Shown here piece after piece: positions 11,801 to 21,700 of a DNA stretch of 64,000 bases (position 1 is its first letter; each line of letters begins with the position of its first letter). A program made the position numbers and the translations under genes. Source of the stretch: Owenia fusiformis (lineage: Eukaryota; Annelida; Polychaeta; Sabellida; Oweniidae). The notes beneath the pieces were generated by a model. The model did no database searches, had not been told where the DNA came from, and saw only the letters and a list, made by a program, of their open reading frames with translations. The stretch spans positions 188,001 to 252,000 of the forward strand of contig CAIIXF020000004.1 in assembly GCA_903813345.2 (NCBI GenBank). Reading direction: 5' to 3'.

Positions 11801-13842
11801 CACTTATTCGTCTTAAGTATTGAAGAATAATATCTTAACTGCATAACCGATTTATATTCACTCACTTACACAATCACATCAATAAAACCTATTTCCTTTG
11901 GAATTAAGACGCCATATCATTTGTCAAATAGGGTCACATATGACCATGCATAATGAATTAAACATAATCAAATATTTACACCATACGAGTAGTCATCAAA
12001 TGATTGAAACTGAAAAAACAGAATTTTCATTGGATGAAACAACTGACATATATACAGTTAAACTTGAATATCCGACGACTTCTTAAAGAAACATCGAATC
12101 TTGGTCCTAATTCTCCCATTTACTCGCGTATTAAGAAATCTTATAACATAAACACCTGCTAAGTCGAACACTCTTAGCGCCTAGTAAAATACTGCTATGG
12201 GTACATGGGTACCAATTTGTTAATGACAGCCCTCGAGTCTTACATTAATTGAAAAGACCTTAGTATAGTCCAACCATCAGCTCTTAAATAATCAACCATG
12301 CTAACAGTATAAATATTACCATGACAACGTGTGTGTTTTAGGCTGCTGAAGGTAGACATTCAGGTGAAGGCAAAAATGCAGGCATAAATGCAGAATCTGT
12401 TGGAAATGCAGGATATAGTGAAAATGCAGGATCTGATGAAAATGCCGGATATAGTGAAAATGCAGAATCTGGTGAAAATGCAGGGGCTGGAGACGCAAGC
12501 GACAATGCAAGTCCAGCTTCCAAGCCATTGAGGCCAATAAGACCTCTGACTGCTTTTCTCACCTTCTCGGTAGATGTGGCATTCGAGATAGCAGCGAAAA
12601 AGCTACCAAGATCAAAAGTATTACATATAGGTCAGTACACTTTGATATAAAGAGTTTGCTCTGTAAGTGGATCTCGACATTTTTGAAAAACGCAAATGCA
12701 AAGGTGACACCTATTACTTCAAAAATAACACTCCCCTGTCTTTTGCTGAATAAGGATAGTATATATATTGGTTATAGCTATCACATCAACAGAGAAGTGA
12801 ACTTGCAAATAATGTACAGTACCTTTATTATTTTAACAGACATTGCAACGCTAATGAAATAAACTAATTTGTCGTTTCATGAATCCCATTAACTAATAAG
12901 TAAGTTTATTGTTCCATCAAAATATTTCTCAAGCATTTCATAACAATGTGACGCAGAGTGCATATTGTGTTAAAAAAAGGATCGAGGTCATGTAAAGGTA
13001 AAACAATTATTTATTGAAGTATTTGAACATAAATATAAGTGGAAGGTCTTATCTGCAGAGTAAGCAAATACAATTTATAAGATGAAATGATGTGTTTTTA
13101 GCTGCCTTAAATAAATGTGTGTTGAGAATATCCTTAATTTCATTTGGTAATTTGTTATAGTATGATGGACCAATGAATTTTAGAGAATCCCAGCCGACCT
13201 AATACGGTACTTAGGCTGGAGTAAAAGATATTTTGATTTTGTGTCATGTTTATGTTGTGCAATATTGAAATAATTATTGAAAATATGTAAAGGAAAACCA
13301 GATAGTTTATTTAAACATTTAAATATTATTATTAACATAGAACAAGATAACAGAATATATTGTATGAAGTTATACGATGAACATCATAATATGAGACTGA
13401 ATGCTCTATCTTGTATGAATACTTAATTTAATATCTACAACTATTTTTGATGTTATGAATATTGACTATCGATTTGAAATTTTTTCAACATTTATTGTAA
13501 TGACTACAGTTTGAATAAAATGTGTTTGGTGTCCTGGTCTCGAATTGTGATAAGTGTACTTAAATGGTTGAGAGGGGATTTAAAACACTGTTTATTTTTA
13601 CTTTAGATCATAGTTTTGGATAGTTGGGGCTTGTTTTCCTTATTACTTGGTGTATAATTAGATGTTTCTTGCAGTGTTCTGTTACAATTTTCAGTTCTTT
13701 CCCTTTGGCACATTGTACATTGATAATTTTTAACATTGCAGCCAGATGGCGTTGGGAGGAGATGAGAGATTCTGAAAAGGAGCCATACCATGCGCAGGTG
13801 TTCGAGGAAAAGGACGAACATGATGAGAAAGTGGAGGAATAT
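8710..13842 (+). CDS. Tandem HMG-box protein gene (4 coding exons seen, 3' end missing)
   Basis: Coding exons 8710-8853, 11231-11347, 12342-12630 and 13742-13842 join in frame (junction phases 0, 0, 1). The predicted protein has a basic N-terminus, HMG box 1 (PPTSSFAFFKHDFR then KKWKRMTAEEKKPY), a linker with imperfect ENAG repeats, and HMG box 2 (RPLTAFLTFS then RWRWEEMRDSEKEPY). HMG boxes bend DNA in the minor groove, so a nuclear or mitochondrial DNA-packaging or transcription role is likely. Two boxes with a linker recall HMGB and TFAM, but divergence is high and there is no acidic tail and no proven mitochondrial leader, so I give no symbol. Exon 4 ends with an intact GTGAGT donor. The terminal exon was not identified. 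Confidence 0.75.
9271..9885. mobile_element. Possible hAT-like non-autonomous element in HMG intron 1
   Basis: It begins CAGTGGCGGGTGTGG and ends CCTGGCTACGGGCCTG, whose reverse complement CAGGCCCGTAGCCAGG is a common element end in marine invertebrates. The interior is rich in GGCCC and AAATT runs and holds a hairpin at about 9577-9700 (GAGTTGTTTGTAGAAT and its inverse). No clear target duplication was found, so class and limits are tentative. Confidence 0.4.
9886..10290. repeat. Acceptor-derived minisatellite, upstream block
   Basis: About six decayed units of about 64 bp, each with CTAATGA, a pyrimidine/A stretch, CACAG or CACAT, then CATATCGATGTAACCC and TTTATCATAAATC. The unit matches the end of HMG intron 1 plus the first codons of exon 2 (CATACTGATGTAACCC at 11231). 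The array continues at 11020-11230 after about 700 bp of unrelated sequence. Confidence 0.8.
10291..11019. other. Intronic spacer within the minisatellite
   Basis: Unrelated sequence separates the two minisatellite blocks. The 84-codon ORF at 10521-10775 has no recognisable domain and no splice support. The phrase ACGAAATGGCGGCCTC near 10670 resembles a YY1-type promoter word, but there is no other promoter evidence. Confidence 0.4.
11020..11230. repeat. Acceptor-derived minisatellite, block abutting exon 2
   Basis: Three further units (with TTTTCACAGCATATCGAT, TTCACAGCATATAGATGT and TTTACACAGTATATCGAC) run directly into the true junction TATTCTCACAG/CATACTGATG at 11230/11231. The real splice acceptor is therefore the last member of the array. 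Confidence 0.8.
11231..11347 (+). CDS. HMG gene exon 2
   Basis: 39 codons, phase 0 to 0, from HTDVTRHSLKKWKRM to HDEKR, completing box 1 helices 2 and 3. The acceptor is TCTCACAG and the donor GTAAAA. I choose this acceptor over the CACAG at 11253 because only this one keeps phase with exon 1. Confidence 0.7.
11678..11781. repeat. Short palindrome, about 45-bp stem
   Basis: GATATGGGGTTTATCC...GATATGCATTTCTACC is followed by GGTAGATATGCATATC...GGATAAATCCCATATC. This is an imperfect hairpin, probably a small transposon remnant in HMG intron 2. The poly-A/T rich stretch 11500-11640 before it is simple sequence. Confidence 0.6.
12342..12630 (+). CDS. HMG gene exon 3 (linker and start of box 2)
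   Basis: 96 codons plus one base, phase 0 to 1. It starts AAEGRHSGEGKNAG. Between about 12370 and 12490 an 18-bp coding repeat, GGATATAGTGAAAATGCA, gives the pattern G-[YS]-[SD]-E-N-A. The exon then enters box 2 with RPIRPLTAFLTFSVDVAFE. The donor is GTCAGT. Confidence 0.7.
12631..13741. other. HMG gene intron 3
   Basis: AT-rich, no repeat array. The stretch 13605-13690 (CATAGTTTTGGATAGTTGGG...) is a dispersed sequence that recurs at 21448-21530 in a sushi-gene intron. Confidence 0.5.
13742..13842 (+). CDS. HMG gene exon 4 (end of box 2)
   Basis: The acceptor is AACATTGCAG. It encodes ARWRWEEMRDSEKEPYHAQV and then an acidic/basic helix to VEEY, phase 1 to 0, and is followed by GTGAGT. Read through, the frame would add 21 residues and stop at 13906, but the strong donor argues for at least one more exon. 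Confidence 0.7.
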
Positions 13843-14429
13843 GTGAGTAATATCATAAACATACATAGGTCGAGGGATACATTACAAATGTTAAACGTGA
13901 CCTTGTAAACTGAGGTGTTTATATGTGATATATGTGCTGTCATGGGCGTTCAAGAGAAGGGTAACTCCCCACACTTCATACATACGCATTGCCTTGGGTT
14001 TTCAAAATTGGAGAATGTACTCATTCCAAGAAAAATCTTATTTTGTACTTTTCATGTATGATTTAAAGAAATAACACAAAAATAAAAACATGATTGTATA
14101 TAATTTATATACATACATGTCGATAGTTTAATACAAAATGGAATTCGTCATGATTATGGCAATAATGAAAGTGAACATTCCCCCACAAATTATGTTTTTA
14201 TTGGAATGTGTTCTGAATAGTTACCCACAATGCATAACCTCATAACCTATAAACAATGAAATATGGTTGCAATAGAAAACATGGTGACATTTTCACATTT
14301 TGTAAACTCCATAAAGAGTCTTTGATTCAATTCCGATGAGAAAATGGCAGCTAGATTGAAACCAGGTAAGATAGGACAAAGAAATGTAAAATAACCCCAC
14401 CCAAACTTTCCTCATTCATATAATTGACA
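13843..14429. other. 3' side of HMG gene, unresolved
   Basis: No clear terminal exon. At 14344 AAAATGGCAGCTAGATTG followed by AAACCAG/GTAAGA looks like a possible small first exon (ATG plus donor) of another + strand transcript, but nothing downstream supports it. Confidence 0.3.
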
Positions 14430-15440
14430 ATGATATTTCACTTCAGTGAATTTAACCCCCCCCCCCCCTTCAGATTCGTCCCCACATTTATATAGTCGAC
14501 CATATGATTTCAGTCAGTTTAATGTAAAACACCCCCTCTTTAATTTTCACATTTATATTGTTGACCACATATATGATTTCAGTCCGCTTAATCTAACCCT
14601 CCCCCCCTTCAGTTTCTACATTTATATAGTTTACCATATGATTTCAGTCCTTTCCACAGTTATATAGTTGACCATATGGTTTCATTCGAGAGAATGTAAA
14701 AGAACCCTCTTCAGTTTCCACAATTATATAGTTGACCATATAATTTCAGTCCAGAGAATGTAAAAGAACCCCCTTCAGTTTCCACAATTATAAAGTTGAC
14801 CATATAATTTCAGTCCAGAGAATGTAAAAGAACCCCTTCAGTTTCCACAATTATATAGTTGACCATATAATTTCAGTCCAGTGAATGTAAAAGAACCCCC
14901 TTCAGTCTCCACAATTATATAGTTGACCATATAATTTCAGTCCAGAGAATGTAAAAGAACCCCCTTCAGTTTCCACAATTATATAGTTGACCATATGGTT
15001 TCAGTCCTTTGAATGTAAAAGAACCCCCTTCAGTTTCCACAATTATATAGTTGACCATATAATTTCAGTCCAGTGAATGTAAAATACCCCCTTCAGTTTC
15101 CACAATTATATAGTTGACTATATAATTTCAGTCCAGAGAATGTAAAATAACCCCCTTCAGTTTCCACAATTATATAGTTGACCATATGGTTTCAGTCCTT
15201 TGAATGTAAAAGAACCCCCTTCAGTTTCCACAATTATATAGTTGACCATATGGTTTCAGTCCTTTGAATGTAAAAGAACCTCCTTCAGTTTCCACAATTA
15301 TATAGTTGACCATATGATTTCAGTCCTTTCCACAGTTATATAGTTGACCATATAATTTCAGTCCAGAGAATGTAAAATACCCCCTTCAGTCTCCACAATT
15401 ATATAGTTGACCATATAATTTCAGTCCAGAGAATGTAAAA
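14430..15440. repeat. 64-bp minisatellite, about 14 copies
   Basis: The monomer contains CCTTCAGTTTCCACAATTAT then AGTTGACCATATAATTTCAG then TCCAGAGAATGTAAAAGAA. The right-most unit is the 3' end of the small - strand ORF at 15386-15532, so the array looks like repeated copying of that ORF end. The degenerate counterpart is at 4190-4545. Confidence 0.9.
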
Positions 15441-15532
15441 GACATGGGATAGAAGAAGAGGAAGATGAGGAAAAACATTGCCACGATGAAGAGGAATATT
15501 CTAGCTGCACGTTGCTTTAATTCGACCCCCAT
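15386..15532 (-). CDS. Candidate 48-codon membrane-anchor ORF or exon, copy 2
   Basis: The - strand from 15532 reads MGVELKQRAARIFLFI... to YNCGD and a stop, the same length as copy 1 (4473-4619). Differences from copy 1 are mostly within the hydrophobic run (V/I, F/V, V/M) plus S/G and T/A, consistent with two diverged membrane-anchor segments. No downstream exon was recognised. The identical stop position and the shared flanking DNA mean shared ancestry alone could also explain the conservation. Confidence 0.4.
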   Translation of the reverse strand: MGVELKQRAARIFLFIVAMFFLIFLFFYPMSFTFSGLKLYGQLYNCGD

Positions 15533-15725
15533 TTCTGTTTTGCATATCTACGAGGCCTTCTTGGCGGTACACAAGATTTGATTGGATGGTTATATCAACG
15601 TTTGAATCTTAATTTTGTACCTTATTTACAATAGTTCAAATATCCATAGCAATTGGATGAATTTTCATCATATAGATAATACTTATCATAAAACGGTTTA
15701 ATCTAAAATTTGACTTCGGGTTGCC

Positions 15726-16068
15726 AAACTTATGAAGGGGATGGTTCATATTTAAAGCTCCGGCTTGTATACGTATACGCGCATTAGCTATGTTGGTGGT
15801 ATGATCAGTTCAAACTTATGAAGGGGTGGTTCATATTCAAAGCACCGGCTTGTATACTATACGTGCATTAGCTGTGTTGGTGGTATGGTCAGTTCAAACT
15901 TATGAAGGGGTGGTTCATATTCAAAGCACCGGCTTGTATACTATACTTGCATTAGCTATGTTGGTGGTATGGTCAGTTCAAACTTATGAAGGGGTGGTTC
16001 ATATTCAAAGCACCGGCTTGTATACTATACTTGCATTAGCTATGTTGGTGGTATGATCAGTTCAAACA
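15726..16068. repeat. 84-bp tandem repeat, 4 copies
   Basis: Units beginning AAACTTATGAAGGGG start near 15726, 15812, 15896 and 15980 (84-86 bp apart) and contain AAGCACCGGCTTGTATACTA. The open frame across it is repeat-driven. Confidence 0.9.
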
Positions 16069-16650
16069 GCTATGTCGAACTTCTCTACATAGTTATCAAT
16101 GCACATGATATTATAATCATATCACAAATATATCACAGGACTATTTAAGCATTATAACAATTTCGTTATCATCTAACTGTATACCTAACTTATACTATGG
16201 AAATTATATAGGCCTCGATGGGATTTAAAACAATTCTGATTTCGTTTATACCTTTTGTCTTAGATTTCACTTATCACAATCTTTAGTTAAGAATCATCTT
16301 GTAAAATGTAAATTGATTATGTAATCGATTAATAAAACATTTAACAATCATTCTATAGTTTGTACAATTTATCAATGCAGTATATTTTACCCTTTGCATT
16401 CATTCGACTTCGTTTCGTAATGGAAAGTTTCGTCTCCAGTTTATAACTAGACACTGCGCGCAGGGTACATGTAAGTATATTTGAGAGTTGTTCAAAAAAT
16501 AATGGTACAAGTGCTCCCATTTAATTGTTTTTGAAGGAATCAAAATGAATTAAATTATTTCAATACATTACGTTTTTGTTACCCTTTTAACATTACACTC
16601 TTTAAAAAAGCATAGCTCTGGCTGAAGTATATAGGTTGGCAGAAATGTAC
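16069..16650. other. Right part of duplicated block, then unique DNA
   Basis: 16140-16240 matches 4855-4950 (the shared flank of the two small-ORF copies). The rest shows no gene. Confidence 0.45.
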
Positions 16651-17075
16651 GTATGTACACAGTTTGTTTATGAACATCTGTTAATAGTGTATACTTACAC
16701 GTGCATATGTACACAGATTGTTTATGAACATCTGTTAATAGTGTATGCCTACACGTGCATGTGTACACAGTTTGTTTATGAACATCTGTTAATAGTGTAT
16801 ACTTACACGTGCATATGTACACAGTTTGTTTATGAACATCTGTTAATAGTGTATGCCTACACGTGCATGCGTACACAGTTTGTTTATGGACATCTGTTAA
16901 TAGTGTATACTTACACGTGCATATGTACACAGTTTGTTTATGAACATCTGTTAATAGTGTAGGCCTACACGTGCATGTGTCACGATCCATAGTTATTGGA
17001 ATATGAAGAGTATATGTGGAATATGCAGTTCGTTTATGAACATCTGTTAATAGTGTATGCCTATTGCCTACACGA
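16651..17075. repeat. 54-bp tandem repeat, about 7-8 copies
   Basis: CAGTTTGTTTATGAACATCT recurs at exactly 54-bp spacing (16661, 16715, 16769, 16823, 16877, 16931) with one or two diverged copies to 17075. Because 54 is a multiple of three, long open frames appear on both strands; I treat them as artefacts. Confidence 0.92.
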
Positions 17076-17600
17076 GCATGTGTCACGATCCATAGTAAAT
17101 GGAATATGTAGAAGGAACTTATACTTTAATTTGCACGAAATTACGTGGAAAATACTCATTAATTTTCAATCCTAGTCCAAACCACTAACCCTAAGTTCAC
17201 GTTCATAGAAAAATGATAATATTTCACTATTGATTTATTATCATAAATTCCAATCCATTTAGGATGATAATCCAATAAGGAATAAACTAAAATATATGAA
17301 AATAAAGAAGGAAACATGTTTGCACTTGTATGAGCAAATTGTCATGTAACTCTTCACCATTTAGCACAAACACATTCTTGCAATACAGCATATTTATTTT
17401 GTAACAAGTTTATAACGTAGATTTACTGTACAATGTAAGCTCAAATCATCAAATAACACGAAGCACATTCATATCGGTCTTTCGAGAGAGACAGTTTTAG
17501 ACAGCGAACGGTATTCCAACCGCTCAATCATCAAATCAAGAAAAATGCTGTTTGCAACAGTATTTACAAACCTTGATTAATTTCAAGTTGCCTTAGTTGA
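17076..17600. other. No gene seen
   Basis: AT-rich intergenic DNA at the 3' side of the sushi/CUB gene; nothing recognised. Confidence 0.45.
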
Positions 17601-17609
17601 CAATTTAGA

Positions 17610-17935
17610 CTTCATAATTATCCATGGTCATGTGAAATTCGACTAACTTTTATCAACGTTTATTAGTCGTGGTCACGAGACATAATTTGACCAACAAAAG
17701 TTCATTATCCATGGTCATGTGGCATTCGACTAACCAAAGTTTATTAGTCGTAGTCACATGACATAATTTGACCAACAAAAGTTCATTATGCATGGATATG
17801 TGGCATTCGAACCAATCAAAGTTCATCAGTCGTAGTCACATGACATAATTTGACCAACAAAAGTTCATTATCCATGGTCATGTGGCATTCGACTAACCAA
17901 AGTTTATTAGTCATGGTCACAAAAAATCATATTCA
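17610..17935. repeat. 81-bp tandem repeat, about 4 copies, 3' of the sushi/CUB gene
   Basis: Copies of AAGTTCATTATCCATGGTCA are spaced about 81 bp (17701, 17782, 17863), with GTAGTCACATGACATAATTTG between them. TTTATT at 17903-17908 would read AATAAA on the - strand, about 125 bp after the stop codon of the sushi/CUB gene, so the array may overlap that gene's 3' UTR. Confidence 0.85.
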
Positions 17936-18033
17936 CATGGTTCATATTTCACGATCCTATGACCTCATTTGACAAATCACATTTCACAATCACATATCAG
18001 ATACAGTGATCCGATCAATTACATTTCTGCATT

Positions 18034-18722
18034 CTAAGTGTCATTATCATAATCCCTCACTCGCACCAAATCTGGAGTGACGTGAAGATAGCCATATCCT
18101 TGTTCCTGTCGCCTCACCATAGGTGAGCTTGCCACACTGCCGTTGTAGCTTTTTTTTATAGGATCCCGTGTGCTATGGTGAACACCTAAACCAGCAATGT
18201 CCATTTCACTTGCATAGGGGACATCAAGAAAGTTCCCAGAAAGATTTGTCCTGTGACTGATTCCAGAGTCACTCCTACTAACGGCATGTGATCCACGTGG
18301 TCTTTGACTAACGTCATGCTTTGTATAGTCACGTGGCCAGTCTTGTTCATAAGCCCGATTTGGATAGGTGAGGTATGTAGGGTGGCTCGTATCAATCTTT
18401 TGTAAATCGGGATTATCGATTTTGTTTCGCATTTTATGATTAAAAGAGCTCGTTGAATATGCAGTTCTGGCTGAGAATCTGTGATCGTTAAAAAAGTTGG
18501 CGTTCCTCATTAGAGTGTTTCCCTCTCTAGTCCGCTCCCACAATTCCAACTTTCGTTCCCATTTCTTCTGTTTTCTTGCCTTGCGTCGTCTTTTCTCGTA
18601 GTGTAATATTATACAGAGGCAGACAAAGCAAATAACGACAACAGTCAACACGGCAGAAATTACGACAATCATAATCCAGTCTACAATTAGTGGATCTGAC
18701 GACTCGTCAGAATCGGATTTAT
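18034..18722 (-). CDS. Terminal exon: membrane segment and cytoplasmic tail
   Basis: After a short acidic stalk (DKSDSDESSD) comes a single membrane segment, about WIMIVVISAVLTVVVICFVC, then a stop-transfer cluster (EKRRRKARKQKK) and a long polar tail rich in Ser, Arg and Tyr ending YDNDT. Several YxxL/YGYL-like stretches could be sorting or phosphorylation sites (inference). Acceptor GTTCCAG, phase 1. Confidence 0.8.
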
Positions 18723-21700
18723 CTGGAACAAGAGATCATTTTAAAAAAATGAAGGCTCGTGTGAAGGAGATGTTTGCAGTGTTGCAATGAATTGTATTGA
18801 TAAATAGGGATGCTTACTTTTAACGCGATTGTAATTTACCGAACTGCAAAAGTAGAAAAATCCGAACATTTTGAACTGATTAAGAGCTTTAAATTGTGAA
18901 GGTCTGAGTACCTGAACCTCTTAGAAAACATCCGAACATTTCTAAAAGTGAAGATGGGTCAATTTGATTCTCGTTCTCCGAAGATTTTAATACAAAAGTT
19001 AATTGTTCGGAGTTTTTTTAATGCTGTAAATTGTTCACAATTCTAAATCAAGAAGTCGCTCGTATTTCTGTCGTATCATGTTGCCGAAAATCAGTGCGCA
19101 GAATTCATGGTGTTGTTGTAAAATGTGCATATTGTCGTTTGAAACCCTCTCTAACGCAATTTTATTATAAACTAACACCTTAGGATTAAACTTTTGCTCG
19201 AGGAATTAACTCATTTTCATCAACAAATATTAACCCATCGGGTTTTCTACTAGTAAACTAACGTTTAAACCTCAGTCCATTGTCGTTATCACTTACTACT
19301 ATATCCAAGTGAGATATGGCTCTTGCCTCAGCACGAGCCAATAAGAGCATCATGGTGATATATTAAAACCCAGGAATACCTCAACATATGCACTGAATGT
19401 CAAACTAAATAAGATAAAAAGTTGAGGTTCAATGTGATCCGAAAGATTTTTTAATTTCTAAACATTGTTATGGAAAATTGCTACCCTTTGCATTCGTTCG
19501 ACTTTTCTTCTTAAAATTTAGTTCAACAAGTTAAACATAGAGTTACTATTAGGGTCTTATAATATTTCTTATCAGCCATATATTGAACTAAAAGGAACTT
19601 TAAAAACAATGGTTCAAAAGTGTACCATTTGCTTACCTAAAGTGCATTCCACTTTGGCTCCTTCCCACATTCCTTCCTTGCCACATTTTAGAGTCACAGT
19701 TGCGCTACCATTGGAGAAACTATACTCGTTGACACATACATACGTCACTTCCGAGCCATATGTTCGCCTACTGCCGGTTCCAGATCCCTCCAATGATGAA
19801 TGTGGGTATTCTTTTAGATCGGGACAAATAATTTCTGTAGAAATAAATAAACTCCATAACTACAAACCGCTTTTCTCATCAGAGATTCTTTAGACAACGA
19901 ATTGATAGCAATGATATAGTGTAGTCAACCCCAAGTAAGCTTATACAATAACTTACCTTCACAAATCAAATCTGTCCCATTGAACGTTCCGTTAGTTGTA
20001 CATTGACGTATGAAATTCCCGGATGTACGAGTATACCCCTCTAGACAAGCGTAGTGTCTTTCCTCTGTGAAAGAAACTGTGTGTTCGCCATCTTGGTTAA
20101 GGTCGAGAGAGCCTCTTTGAACTGCATTTGTAATATTTGCCTCACCAGAACATATGACAGCTGAAAGGATTTGGGTTAACGAAAGTCACATACTGATAAA
20201 ACTGACAGTGTCACATCCGGCTCCAGGGGAGCACGAGTTAGTACTGTACGTTCCATTTCTATGGTCTATCTTTACAGACAGTATGTAACAGAGTTAGTAC
20301 TGTACGTTCCATTTCTATGTACTATCTTTACAGACAGTATGTAACAGAGTTAGTACTGTACGTTCCATTTCTATGGTCTATCTTTACAGACAGTATGTAA
20401 CAGCATGTTCGAATGATGAAACTCAGTATCCGTGCAACAGACAATTATCTTAACACACAGCAGTTATTATCATAGTATGTTAAAACTTCATTCTTGTATT
20501 GTCCTCTATTCTGACTAGTCCCCTCAGTCTTTCTCAAACATAGGCATAAACAGCTTTGTAATTCTTTAATTTCAATGTAACACCTATTCAGTCATGTAAC
20601 TTATTGTTAATAAATATTAATACTTACGTTTACATACAAGATCCACTCCGCTCAAATTACCATCTGCCTGACACACCCTCCTCTGGTTGCCATCTATCTG
20701 GGAGTAGCCATCCTGACAATGGTAGACAACCTCCTCAGTATACGTCAGCCGATCATCCCCATCTCCATTACTGTCAACTTGTTGCGCTACAGCGAGTTTT
20801 ATTGTTGGTATGTTCTTGCAGAGCTTTACTGAAGTAAGGGTACATGTATAAGAATGCAAATACCATGTGTTTAAATGTATATGTTTGTGCTTTATTAGTT
20901 TACTATGCAATAATAGGTAATTAAACCCTTTTCATCCAAATGTGTTTAAATATATCTGTTTGTGCCTAATTAGTTTACTATATCTTTTAAAGGTGAAGTG
21001 ACGTGAACTAATATGAAACGTGTTGAAGGATGAATCAGTCGATTGTCTATTAATTGATCAGAATAATAGATTGATTTTCGCTGAAATCATTTTCTCAAAC
21101 ACTTACAAGAACAGATAAGATTTTCTCCCTCAAAGGTCCCATCCTCTTGACATCTTCTCTGTGTGTCTCCACTTGAGATTTCGTATCCCATTTTGCATGT
21201 GTATGACGTCACTTCCTGATATGTTACGTAAGACAGGCCGTCCATATTAAGGTCCATGAATGTTACGTCAGCATGGGGAATTCTCGGCACGCCACTGCAT
21301 AAAACAGCTGAAATGTGAAGGATAACAATCCTTTCATAACATGAACTATTGAATTCATCATAAATGAAATGTTCCTAGCTGTTATGGTCCTGGAATGTCA
21401 TGATGGAACTTAAATGGTGGGGGAGGTAAAAAACGTTCACATTAAACTATGGTTTAGGATAGTTGGGATTTGTTTTCATCATGACTGGTATACTCTTAGA
21501 TGTGTTCTTGTTGTAGAGAGTTTTGGTTCTTGGTAGCATTATATTGCTCAATGATGATACTTACGCCTACAAATCAAGTCCTTTCCAGTTATTTGTCCAT
21601 TCTCGCTGCAATGTCTTTCCCGGTTGCCACCAGACTGAATGTAGCCTCTACGACAGGAGTAATACACATCTTCGCCAACAGTGAATGTCTCTGTACCATC

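Noticed and set aside
16568-17086. 172-codon - strand and 108-codon + strand ORFs
   Set aside because: Both follow a 54-bp tandem repeat, a multiple of three, so open frames arise on both strands. No start context, splice sites or domain.
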